64,000 nt of DNA from Pseudomonas sp. DC1.2 (lineage in GTDB: Bacteria > Pseudomonadota > Gammaproteobacteria > Pseudomonadales > Pseudomonadaceae): the NCBI RefSeq assembly GCF_034351645.1, contig NZ_CP133782.1, forward strand, positions 3,725,001-3,789,000, read 5' to 3'. A model generated the notes under the pieces. It was given only the letters and a program-made list of their open reading frames with translations. It did no database searches and was not told the DNA's origin. Each line of letters opens with the position of its first letter. Position 1 is the first letter of the stretch. The position numbers and the translations under genes are program-made. This document shows positions 25,675 through 36,600 of this stretch, piece after piece.

Positions 25675-26417
25675 CCTTGACCCTGGGTGCAGCCCTACTG
25701 CAACTGCCGTCGGTGCAGGCCGAAGAACTGCCTGAGGCAATCAAGAAGATCGAAGCCAAGGGCGCGAAAATCGTCGGTCAATTCGATGCGCCCGATGGTT
25801 TGCGCGGTTATGCGGCGCAGTACCAGAACCGCGGAATGGCAATGTACCTGACGCCGGACGGCAAACACGTGTTGCTGGGTAATCTGTACGACGCCGACGG
25901 CAATGACCTGAGCAGCGCCCCCTTGCAAAAACTGGTTTACGCGCCGATGTCCAAGGAAGTCTGGGGCAAGATGGAAGCGAGCAACTGGATCGCCGATGGC
26001 AGCAAAGACGCACCCCGAGTCGTCTACCTGTTCAGCGATCCGAACTGCCCTTACTGCAACATGTTCTGGGAGCAGGCGCGGCCATGGGTCAATGCCGGCA
26101 AAGTACAACTGCGACACATCATGGTGGGCATCATCCGTGAAGACAGCCCGGGCAAATCCGCCGCGCTGCTGGCCGCCCAAGACCCACAAAAAGCCCTGCA
26201 AGAACACGAGAAGGCCGGCAAGGCCAGTTCACTTAAGGCCTTGAAAGACGTGCCGCCAGCGATTCAGGCGAAACTGGCGGCAAACATGAAGTTGATGGAA
26301 GAGCTGGAGTTGTCCGCCACACCCGCGATTTTCTACAGAGATGACAAGGGCGAGTTGCAACAACAGCAAGGTGCGCCGTCGCCAGACAAACTGCTGAAGA
26401 TTCTCGGGCCGAAGTAG
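25650..26417 (+). CDS. dsbG: Thiol:disulfide interchange protein DsbG
   Basis: Periplasmic protein of 255 residues with a signal peptide (LLTLTLGAALLQLPSVQAEE, cut near residue 25). An N-terminal dimerisation domain is followed by a thioredoxin domain with YLFSDPNCPYCNMFWEQARP, in which CPYC is the active site of DsbC/DsbG. The cis-Pro loop is LSATPAIFY. DsbG isomerises or reduces single oxidised cysteines. It ends the dsbDEG operon and precedes a hairpin. Confidence 0.92.
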   Translation: MPRLRHLLTLTLGAALLQLPSVQAEELPEAIKKIEAKGAKIVGQFDAPDGLRGYAAQYQNRGMAMYLTPDGKHVLLGNLYDADGNDLSSAPLQKLVYAPMSKEVWGKMEASNWIADGSKDAPRVVYLFSDPNCPYCNMFWEQARPWVNAGKVQLRHIMVGIIREDSPGKSAALLAAQDPQKALQEHEKAGKASSLKALKDVPPAIQAKLAANMKLMEELELSATPAIFYRDDKGELQQQQGAPSPDKLLKILGPK

Positions 26418-26427
26418 CCGTCACGAC

Positions 26428-26452
26428 TGTTCCCAGGCCAAGCCTGGGAACA
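26428..26452. terminator. Hairpin between convergent dsbG and hydrolase genes
   Basis: TGTTCCCAGGC-CAA-GCCTGGGAACA is a perfect 11-bp stem with a 3-base loop. There is no T run, so it may be a REP-type hairpin that also limits read-through. Confidence 0.55.
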
Positions 26453-26456
26453 ATGC

Positions 26457-27269
26457 TTACCGATGCGCGGCCAAAAACTTCAGCAAAGCTGCTGTGACAA
26501 ACTCGGCATTCTCCAGATTGGAGATATGCCCCGCCTCCGGCACCAACACGCAGGGGCAACCGATTAACTCGGCCATCTCTTGAGCTTCCGAGGCCGGTCG
26601 CGGTTTGTCCTGATCACCACACATCACCAGCGTGGTTTGCGGGTTGAGCTCGTGCAGGCGCGGCAACAGATCATCACGACCAAAGGTAATCCGCCCCATC
26701 GGCACAATGCTTTGGCGTAGGCGTTCAGCCGGCAGCGCAGCCAGCGCCGCATGGAACTGCTGATACAGCGCGGACTGCGGATCGATCCCCGGCCGGAAAA
26801 AGATCGGCACCACGATGTCCAACAATGTCGGCGAAATCATGCCGGTGTCTTCGATTTGCTTGAACAGCGAGAAATAATACTGACGCGTCGGCTCCGGCTC
26901 GACACCGAGGTAGGTGTCCATCAGCACCAAGCCGTTGATCCGCTGCGGTGCCGACAACGCCAGACGCGCGCCCCACATGCCACCGACCGACAAGCCGACC
27001 AGCGTGAACTGCTCAATCTGCAAATAATCGAGCAGTGCCAGCGCCTGGCGTGCAATGTCATCCAGCGACAAGGTTCCGTCAGGCAACGGCCCGGATTGTC
27101 CATGCCCCCAGAGGTCGAGGGCGATCACCCGATACTGCTGCGCCAATGCCAAAATTTGCGGCGTCCACATGGCCTGGTCCCACAGGTAACTGCCGGCGAG
27201 CAGCACCGCGGGGCCTGAGCCTTGGTCAGTGTAATGAAGTGATTGTCCATCGACGGTCAGGAAGGGCAT
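26457..27269 (-). CDS. Alpha/beta hydrolase
   Basis: Cytoplasmic hydrolase of 270 residues. The oxyanion region is LLAGSYLWDQAMW; the nucleophile elbow is VGLSVGGMWG (Ser about residue 95). A probable acid is the Asp in VMCGDQDKPRP, and the base is the His in PEAGHISNLENAE. The order of motifs is that of 3-oxoadipate enol-lactonase-like hydrolases, but no partner pathway is nearby. It lies between dsbG and pvdL with no PvdS box seen in front. Substrate unknown. Confidence 0.88.
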   Translation of the reverse strand: MPFLTVDGQSLHYTDQGSGPAVLLAGSYLWDQAMWTPQILALAQQYRVIALDLWGHGQSGPLPDGTLSLDDIARQALALLDYLQIEQFTLVGLSVGGMWGARLALSAPQRINGLVLMDTYLGVEPEPTRQYYFSLFKQIEDTGMISPTLLDIVVPIFFRPGIDPQSALYQQFHAALAALPAERLRQSIVPMGRITFGRDDLLPRLHELNPQTTLVMCGDQDKPRPASEAQEMAELIGCPCVLVPEAGHISNLENAEFVTAALLKFLAAHR

Positions 27270-27632
27270 CGGATGTCTCCTTGATTAGGGTCATGATCAA
27301 AAAAGCTTTGGCAGACTGAGCCGATGAGGATCTTCCGTCAACCGTTGAGGTGTCTGTACCGGCCCTTTCATCGATGAAGTCAATCGCCGCCCCCGCACCG
27401 ATGCACTCAATCAATCCCCCATCTGACGGCGCCCAAACACGCCGACGACGACCTGATCGCTTCGATCTACGGCCATAACGTGGGGGCGCCTTATACGCTG
27501 GACATCGAGTCGATTAGTTGAATGAAGAAACACCCGTTCCCCCGCGCAAGCAGCCCCGCGCCCACCCCGAACCTGTGTCCACAGGACGGCGTAGGCGCGC
27601 AGTCAGCAAGCGACCTCTGTGACGCTCAAGCC
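27270..27632. other. Intergenic region upstream of the hydrolase and downstream of pvdL
   Basis: This 363-base gap holds no full gene. From 27378 to a TGA at 27521 one plus frame stays open without a start codon and ends DDDLIASIYGHNVGAPYTLD plus six residues, which looks protein-like. It may be the decayed 3' end of a lost gene. I cannot name it. No clear terminator for pvdL was found. Confidence 0.3.
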
Positions 27633-30600
27633 CTAAAAGCCCTCCAATTGCGCCATCAAATCATTCAACCGATCGACCTTCTCTTCAGTCATATCACTGG
27701 CGGCCAACCCATCGATGTACTCGGCCAACGCCTCCACCGTGTTGCACTCGAACATTGCGCGCAGGGGTACGTTGCGTTGCAGGGCTTTTTGCACGCGCGA
27801 GGCGATTTGCGTGGCCAGCAGCGAATGACCGCCGAGTTCGAAGAAGTTGTCGCGGAGGCCGACCCGCTCCACCTTCAACACCTGCGCCCAGATATCGACC
27901 AGGGTCTGCTCCAGCTCGTTGCGAGGCGCCAGGTAGTCCTGGCTTTGTAACTGGCCAATGTCCAATGTCGGTAGCGCCTTGCGATCAAGCTTGCCGTTGG
28001 CATTGAGCGGCAGCTTGTCCAGCCACAACCAGTGCAGCGGCACCATGTAGTCTGGCAGTTCGGCACGCAGGCGTTGCTTGATGCCCTCCAGTCGTTCGCT
28101 CAAGTTGAGCATCGCATCCGCCGCGCCACTGCTTCCCACCAGATACCCCACCAAGTGCTTACCGTTGGCTCCTTCCTGCACACCGACCGCCGCATCGCGG
28201 ACCTCCGGTTGCTCATACAGACGCGCTTCGATTTCCCCCAATTCGATGCGGTAACCACGAATCTTTACTTGGTGGTCGATGCGACCGACATATTCCAGCA
28301 CGCCGTCACTGCGCCGCCGGGCAAGGTCGCCGGTACGATACAAACGGTCCCCCGGCGCGCCAAACGGGTTTGGCACAAACACCTGAGCCGTGCGCAGCGG
28401 ATCGCTGACATAGCCGCGCCCAACACCGATGCCGGCGACACACAACTCGCCCACGGCGCCCATCGGCACCAGTTCCAGCGCGCCATCGAGCAGGTACAAA
28501 CGGTTGTTGTCGGTCGGCGTACCTATCGGCAGATAGCTACCGCGTGTCGAGGCCAGGTCAACACGGAAAAACGCCACGTCGTCCGAGCATTCAGCCGGAC
28601 CGTAGGCGTTGACCAGCCCAATCTCCGGGTAGCGCAACAGCCATTGCTGCGCCAGTTCCGGCGGCATTGCTTCACCGGTCGGTAGCATCCAGCGCAGACC
28701 GTCGAGGCTCATGTGGTCTTGGGCGAGCATGCCTTGAATCATCGACGGCACGCTTTCCAGCACCGTGATGCCCTGACTCTGAACGTGCGCCAGCAAACCC
28801 TGCGGATCGTGGGCGAAGGTGTTCGGCACGATGTCCACCCGAGCGCCAAACAGCGGTGCGGCGAGGAACTGCCAGACCGAAATATCGAAACTTTGCGAGG
28901 CCGTCTGGGCGATCACATCGGCGCCGCTAAGGTTCAGGTAAGGCACCTTGCTCAACTGGTTATTCAGCATGCCGCGCTGCTCGACCATCACGCCCTTGGG
29001 CAAACCGGTGGAGCCCGAGGTGTAAATCACGTAGGCCAGGTTATTCGGGGCGCTATAGATGCCTGGGTTTTGCAGCGACCCATCGCTCGCCTGCACCTCT
29101 TCCCAGACCAGCAAGCGAGGCCGATTGGCGCACCCCAACGCGTCCAGCAATTCAACAGCCTGTTCCCGGCAGGCCTGCGTACACACCAGTAGCGGCGTGC
29201 GGCTCAGGTCGATGATCCGGCTCAGGCGTTGGCTTGGCAGACTCGGGTCCAGTGGCAGGTAACCGGCGCCGGCCTTGAAGCTGCCGATGATCATACCCAG
29301 CAAGTCGAGGTTACGTTCAGCCAGCAACGCCACCGGTTGATCCGGTCCGACACCCGCCGCCAGCAACGCATGACCGAGACGGTTACTGCGCCCGTTCAGC
29401 TCGCCATAGCTGTGCTGTTGATCCAGGCAACTGGCGACGATCCGTTGCGGATGCTGGGCCACCTGGGCCTCGAACAATTCGACGTAGCTGTGTGCCAGCG
29501 GGTAGTCATGTTCACTCTGGTTGCAACCATGGATCAGGAAGCCCTGTTCCTCGGCCCCCAACAGCGGCAAGTCGGCCATGTCGCCATGGAAGCCTTCGAC
29601 CAGTGCCAGCAGCAACCGTTTGAACTCACCGAGCATGCGTTCGACGCTGGACTCATCAAAGTAGCGTCGGTCGTAGGACAGGTGTAAACCAAGGTCATCT
29701 CCCGGATAGCAGACGGCCGTCAGCGGGAAGTTAGTGTGCGTGCGACCCGAATCCGAGGTCGCATTAAGGCTGTGCGCACGGTCCAGCACCGACACTTCAA
29801 CCGGCGCGTTTTCGAACACAAACAGGCTGTCGAACAAGGGCTGCCCCTTGGGTAACTCGCTGCTGTCCTGGATCGTGACCAGCGGCAGGTATTCGTACTC
29901 GCGCAGTTGCATGTTGCTGTCGAGCAAGTCGCCAAGCCACTGACGAACACTGCACGGCTGATCGTCTTCAGGCATTTTTACCCGCAACGCGACACTGTTG
30001 ATGAACAGGCCAACGGTGCGTTGCATCTGCGGCATGTCCACCGGACGCCCAGCCACCGTAACGCCGAACAGCACGTCACGATCTCCGCTCAGGCGGCGCA
30101 GAACCAGGGCCCACGCCGCTTGGGCGAAGGTGTTGATGGTCAACTGATGAGCCTGGGCCAGTTCACGCAGTTGCGCGCCGTGCCGTGCATCAAGCCGTGT
30201 GTAGCGGTCGCCGACGATCATGCCGCCGCTATCACCCGCGTGTTCACGCAGCAACGGTCGGTCACTCGGAATCGGCGTGGTGCGCTCGAAGCCTTGCAGG
30301 TTGGTTTTCCACCACTGCCGCGCCTCGGCCAGACTTTGGCGTTGCAGCCAGCCTATGTAATCGCGATAACGCGGCGCAGCCGTCAGTTGCGCGTCCCGCC
30401 CTTCGCCCAGCGCGGTGTAGAGGTCGAAGAAATCATTCATCAACAGCGAACGGCACCAGGCATCGATGAGGATGTGGTGGTTGCTCATCATGAACCAGTA
30501 GCGTGCCGCGCCGACCTTGATCAGCCGCAGGTGGAACGGTGCCTGGTTGAGCAGATCGAACCCGGCCTCACGCTCGCTTTTGAGCAACGCCTGCAATGCC

Positions 30601-33600
30601 GGCTCTTGCTCCGTTTCAGCGACAGCTGTCCAGTCGAGGTACTCGATGGGTGTGCTGCCGGGTTTGTGGATCACTTGCAGCATGTCTTCGCCCACGTTCC
30701 AGCAGAACGACGCACGCAAGGCTTCGTGACGGGCGATCACTGCTTGCCAGGCGTGGGCAAAACGTTGCGGGTCGAGTTCACTGTTGATGCGATAGCGATC
30801 CTGCATGTAATAGAGGCCAGTGCCCGGCTCAAGCAGGGTGTGCAGTAGCATGCCCTCCTGCATCGGCGTCAGCGGGTAGACGTCTTCGATAACCGCCGCT
30901 GGCACCGGCAGTGCATCCAGTTGCGCCTGGGTCAACTTGGCCAGCGGAAAGTCCGACGGCGTCAACCCGCCCGCCTCGGCGCTGAGGCAATGTTCAATCA
31001 GCCCCTGCAACTCAGCGAGGTAGTCATCGGCCAGATCGGTGATGGTTTGTACCTCATAACGTTCGGCGCTGAAGGTCCAGCGCAGCATCAGTTCACCGCC
31101 ATACACCTGACTGTCGATACTCAGTTCGTTGGGCAGCGGTGCGTGAGGATCATGGGCGGCACCGACCGGCTCATCGAGTGGGCGCAACAACGCGTCGGCA
31201 CCGAAGCTCTGGTCGAACTGGCCGAGGTAGTTGAAGGTGATCGGCGCTACCGGCAGTGCCGCCAGGGTTTGACGGCACAGGTCATCCGCCAGATAACGCA
31301 GCACGCCATACCCCAAGCCTTTGTGAGGCACCGCGCGCAGTTGTTCTTTGATCGCTTTGATCGAAGCTCCCTGCCCGCTCTCTGGCGTCAGGCGCAGCGG
31401 GTAGGCACTGGTGAACCAACCGACCGTGCGGCTCAGGTCGATCTCGTCGAACAAAGTTTCGCGACCATGCCCTTCAAGCTGGATCAGTGTCGACTCATGA
31501 CCACTCCAGCGGCACAGCACCCGGGCCAATGCGGTCAGCAGCAGGTCATTGACCTGGGTGCGATAAGCGCTCGGTGCCTGTTGCAGCAATTGGCGTGTGC
31601 GCTCGGCATCCAGCCGCACACTGACGGTGTGCGCATGACGATTCTGCTGTCCGCCCTGCGGACGGTCGCACGGCAGTTCAGCGCTTGGTCCGGCCAGTTG
31701 TGCCTGCCAGCCGCTCAGTTCTTCACGCAAGGATTCGCTGCTGGCATACGCCTGCAAACGTGCGGCCCACTCTTTGAATGCACTGGTTTTGGCCGGCAGT
31801 TTGACCGACTGCCGAGCGTCCAGCTGACGGTAGACCGTTTGCAGATCGTCCAGCAACACGCGCCAGGAAACACCGTCCACCACCGCGTGGTGAATGGCGA
31901 TAAACAACCGTTGCTGGCCTTCAGGCCCCTCAATCAGCAAGGCACGCATCAGCGGGCCTTGCTCAAGGTCGAGGCTGCGCTGGGCATCGGCGAACAGCGC
32001 AGTGCATTTATCCATCGCCGTGACGCGAACCTGCCACAGCACCGGGCTGTTACTGACCGCTTGATGCGCGGCGTGCCATCGCCCATCAACTTGGGTGAAG
32101 CGCAAGCGCAAGGCATCGTGTTGCTCGATCACTGCCAGCAGCGCGTGCTCCAGGCGATGCGGCTCAAGCGTCACGGTCGGTTCCAGCAGCAACGCCTGAT
32201 TCCAGTGCTGGCGCTCGGGGATGTCGGTGTCGAAGAACCAGTGTTGGATCGGCGTCAAACGCGAGTCACCGGTGAGTAAGCCTTGTTCAGCGGTGACCTG
32301 CTGGGTGCGGGTCGCCACGCAGGCCAACGTCTGCACCGTCTGGTGCTGGAACAGGTCACGCGGGCTGAAGTGAATACCCTGCTGCCGCGCACGGCTGACC
32401 ACTTGGATCGACAGGATCGAATCACCGCCCAACTCGAAGAAATTATCATTGAGGCCGACCTGCGCCACGTTCAGCACGTCGCACCAAATCCCGGTCAGTG
32501 TCAGCTCAAGCGCATTGCTCGGCGCCACGTAATGCTGACGGTTCAGCTCCAGATCCGGCGCTGGCAGTGCGCGACGGTCGAGTTTGCCATTGGCGGTCAG
32601 CGGCATGCTGGCCAGCAGGATAAGGTGGGTCGGCACCATGTAATCCGGCAGTTGCGATTTGAGCTGCGCTTTGAGGACTTCGCGCAGCGCGGCCTGCTGT
32701 GTTTCGTTCCGTTCGGCGATGTCGGTCAGCAGATAGCCAATCAGTTGTTTACCGCTAGGTGTATCCAACGCCAGAACCACGGCTTCACGAATCGACTCAT
32801 GTTCCAGCAGCCGGGTTTCGATTTCGCCCAGTTCGATGCGAAAACCACGGATTTTCACTTGATGGTCGATCCGTCCGAGGTATTCCACCAGACCATCGGC
32901 ACGTTGGCGCACCAGGTCGCCGGTGCGGTAGAGACGCCCGCCGCCAACGGCGAAGGGGTCCGCGACAAAGCGCTCGGCGGTCATGCCCGGACGCTGGTGA
33001 TAACCCTGCGCCAGGCCTGCGCCGCCGACGTACAACTCGCCGGTCGCGCCGTGCGGCACCAAGGCCAGATCGGCGTCGAGGATATACGCCACTCGCGCAC
33101 CAATCACGCTGCCAATCGGCACACTGGCGAGGCCTTCTTCCAAGACTTCGGGAGCCAGACTGGCCAGTGGCATGACCACCGTTTCAGTCGGGCCGTAAGC
33201 GTTAAAGAACAGGCTCGGTTTGAACACCGCACGAATCCGCGCCAAGTGTTCACCGGTCAGGGCTTCACCGCCGGTAATACACATGCGCACCGGCAGGGTT
33301 TCGCCTTGGGTCGCCAGCCACTGCGCCAACTGGCTGCCGTAACTGGGGGTGAAGCCGAGGATGTTGATGTGATGCCGACGAATCAGAGTGCAGATTTCTT
33401 CGGCGTCCCACTGACCTTGAGCGCGTAACACCACGTGCGCACCGCTCAACAACGGCACCCACAAACGTTCGGTGGCGGCGTCAAAGTTGATCGAATAGAA
33501 ATGCAGTTCGCAGTCGTCCGGGCGCATGCCGAAACGCTCGATCACGGCTTGGCAGTGCATCGCGATTTCACCGTGGGAGACCACCACGCCTTTTGGTTTG

Positions 33601-36600
33601 CCAGTGGAGCCCGAGGTGTAAATCAGGTACGCCTGATGCTGTGCCAGGCTGATAAAAGGTAGCTCGCTGGCCGGATAATTAGCCAGTTCGGCGGCATCTT
33701 CTTCGAGGCACCAGCGGGCCACGGTCGAGGGCAATTCACCGAGCGCTTTGAACATCGTGGCGTCACTCAGGAGCAGGCCGATGCCGCTGTCTTCGATCAT
33801 GTAATGCAGACGATCGAGTGGGTATTCCGGGTCCAGCGGTACGTAGGCGCCGCCGGCCTTGAGGATCGCCAACAGGCCGATGACCATTTCCAGCGAACGC
33901 TCCAGCGCCAGGCCCACCCGGACTTGCGGCCCCACACCTCGCTCGCGCAGCATCCAGGCCAGGCGATTGGCACGGCTGTCGAGTTCGGCGTAGCTCAGGG
34001 TATGCCCGGCGAAAGTCAGGGCCGGCGCGTCTTTGCGCGCCAGCGCTTGCTCGCTGAACAGATGATGAATGCACTGGTCCAGACGATGTTCACCCGGTTC
34101 GACGCCGAGGCTGTCCAGCAGCGTTTGCTGCTCCGAGGCGTCGAGCAACGGCAGCTCGCTGAGGCGTTGCTGCGGATCGGCCAGTAAGGCTTCCAGCAGA
34201 TTGCGCCAATGACCGGCCATCCGTGCGATGCGCGGCTCGTCAAACAGGTCAGTGCTGTACGTCAGGCAGCAGCCGAGGCGATGATCGAGGTCGGTGACTT
34301 CCAGGTTGAGGTCGAACTTGGTCGCCCGGGCATCGTTGGCCAAGTACTCAACCGTCATCCCGGCCAAGGTGCGGCGCTGCTGGAATTCCCAGCGCTGGAC
34401 GTTGCACATCACCTGGAACAACGGGTTGTACGCGGCGCTACGCGGTGGCTGTAACGCTTCTACCAAATGGTCAAACGGCAGGTCCTGATGAGACTGGCCT
34501 TCGATCACGGTGTGGCGAACCTGCTCGAACAACTCACCCACCGACATGTGTCCGTCGAGCTGACAACGCAGCACTTGGGTGTTGAGAAACGCCCCGATCA
34601 GCCCTTCGCTTTCTGGACGAATGCGGTTGGCGACAGGTGCGCCGATCCGCAGGTCAGTCTGGCCGCTGTAACGGTAAAGCAGCACGGCCAGGGTGGCGGT
34701 CATGGTCATGAACAACGTCAGACCGTTTTGTGCGTTGAAAGCACGAACACGGGCCGCGAGGTCATCGCTGAGGTCGAAACGAAACAGTTCACCCTGATGA
34801 CTTTGTACCGGCGGGCGTGGGCGGTCGGAGGGCAATTCGAGCAGCGGATGTTCGCGCCCCAACTGCGCCGTCCAGTAGTCGAGCTGGCGCTGACGCTCAC
34901 CGGACTCAAGCCACTGACGCTGCCAGACGCTGTAATCCAGGTACTGCACCGGCAGCGGTGGCAGCGGCGATTCGCGGTCATCGACAAAGGCTTCATAGAG
35001 CGCGCTCAGCTCACGAGCGAAAATATCCATCGCCCAGCCTTCGGTCACGATGTGGTGCAACGTCAGCACCAAGTAGTGTTCCTGCTCGCCGGTTTTGACC
35101 AGACAAACGCGCAACAGCGGACCGGTTTCCAAATCAAAGGGCTTATGCGCTTGGTCATCGGCCAGTTGCTGAACCTGTCGCTGACGGCCATCGGCATCCA
35201 GCGCGGTCACGTCTTTCCACTGCATGCGCAGGCGGGTTTCAGCCTGCACCTGTTGTCGCGCCACGCCATCGACGCTCGGGAACGTGGTTCGCAGGGTTTC
35301 GTGACGGACGATCAGCGCTTGCAGCGCCGCGTCGAAGCACCCGACGTCTAGCACTCCGCGCAGCCGCGCCATGCCGCCGACGTTGTAGGCCGGGCTGTGC
35401 GGCTCCATCTGCCAGAGGAACCACATGCGCTGCTGGGAATAGGACAGCGGCACCGGTTGGCTGCGATCAACACGCTCTATGGCCGGCTGTTGGTTGGTTT
35501 GGCCGCTGACCTGGATCAATCTGACCTGTTCGGCGAACGCACCCAGCTCGCTGTTTTCGAACAGCGCCCGCAGGGGTAATTCGACATCGCAGGCCTGACG
35601 GGTGCGAGAGATGATTTGCGTGGCCAGAAGCGAATGACCGCCGAGGGCGAAGAAATCATCGCGCATACCGATCTGGTTTTGGCCCAGCACTTCACGCCAG
35701 ATGCCGGCGATTTGTTGCTCCAGTTGAGTGACCGGCTCAACGTGCTCACGAACCTGCCACTGCGGTTCCGGCAAGGCCCGGCGGTCAAGTTTTCCGCTGG
35801 GGCTCAGAGGCATCTCATCCAGACGCATGAGCTGCGCCGGGACCATGTACTCAGGCAGCTCGGCGGCCAGTGCGGTTTTCAGGCGCGCGGTTTGCGCGTC
35901 TTCAGTTTCGGTTGAGTCGGTGGCGGTGTAGTAACCGATCAACTGACCGCCAGCGGCTGTTTCGCGCAACAGCACCACGGCTTGCGCAACACCGTGCTGA
36001 GCCAGCAGCCGCGCTTCGATTTCTTCCGGCTCAACCCGCAAGCCACGCAGCTTGATCTGCTGGTCGAGGCGGCCGAGGTATTCGATTACACCGTCGGCGG
36101 TCCAGCGCACACGGTCGCCGGTGCGGTACAAACGAGCGCCCTGCTCGCCCAATGGGTCGGCGATAAAGCGTTCGGCAGTCAGAGACGGACGCCCGAGGTA
36201 ACCCCGGGCCAGGCCAATGCCGCTGATGCACAGCTCCCCCGGCACGCCGACCGGAACTGGATTGAGGTCGGTGTCGAGCACTCGGCAGATAACGTTAGTC
36301 AATGGCCGGCCAATCGGCGAGCGCTCGCCATCAGCCAGGGTGCAATGCCAATGCGTGACGTTGATCGCAGTTTCCGTCGGACCGTAGCGGTTGTGCAATT
36401 GCACCGCCGGCAGTTGTTCCAGCACGCGGTTGCGCAGTTCGGCGGGCAAGGCTTCGCCACCGGAGAATAGGCGGCGCAAGCTGGTGCATTCGCCAGTCAG
36501 CGGTTCTTCGATGAACAGCGCCAACAGGGGCGGCACAAAGTGCAACGTGGTCACGCCGTACTGCTGAACACGCTGTGCGATGCGATGCGGATCGCGGTGT

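Noticed and set aside
30921..33428. Long plus-strand open frames of 452 and 381 codons inside pvdL
   Set aside because: They are antisense to an unmistakable NRPS, show no domain or ribosome site, and follow from the codon bias of GC-rich DNA.
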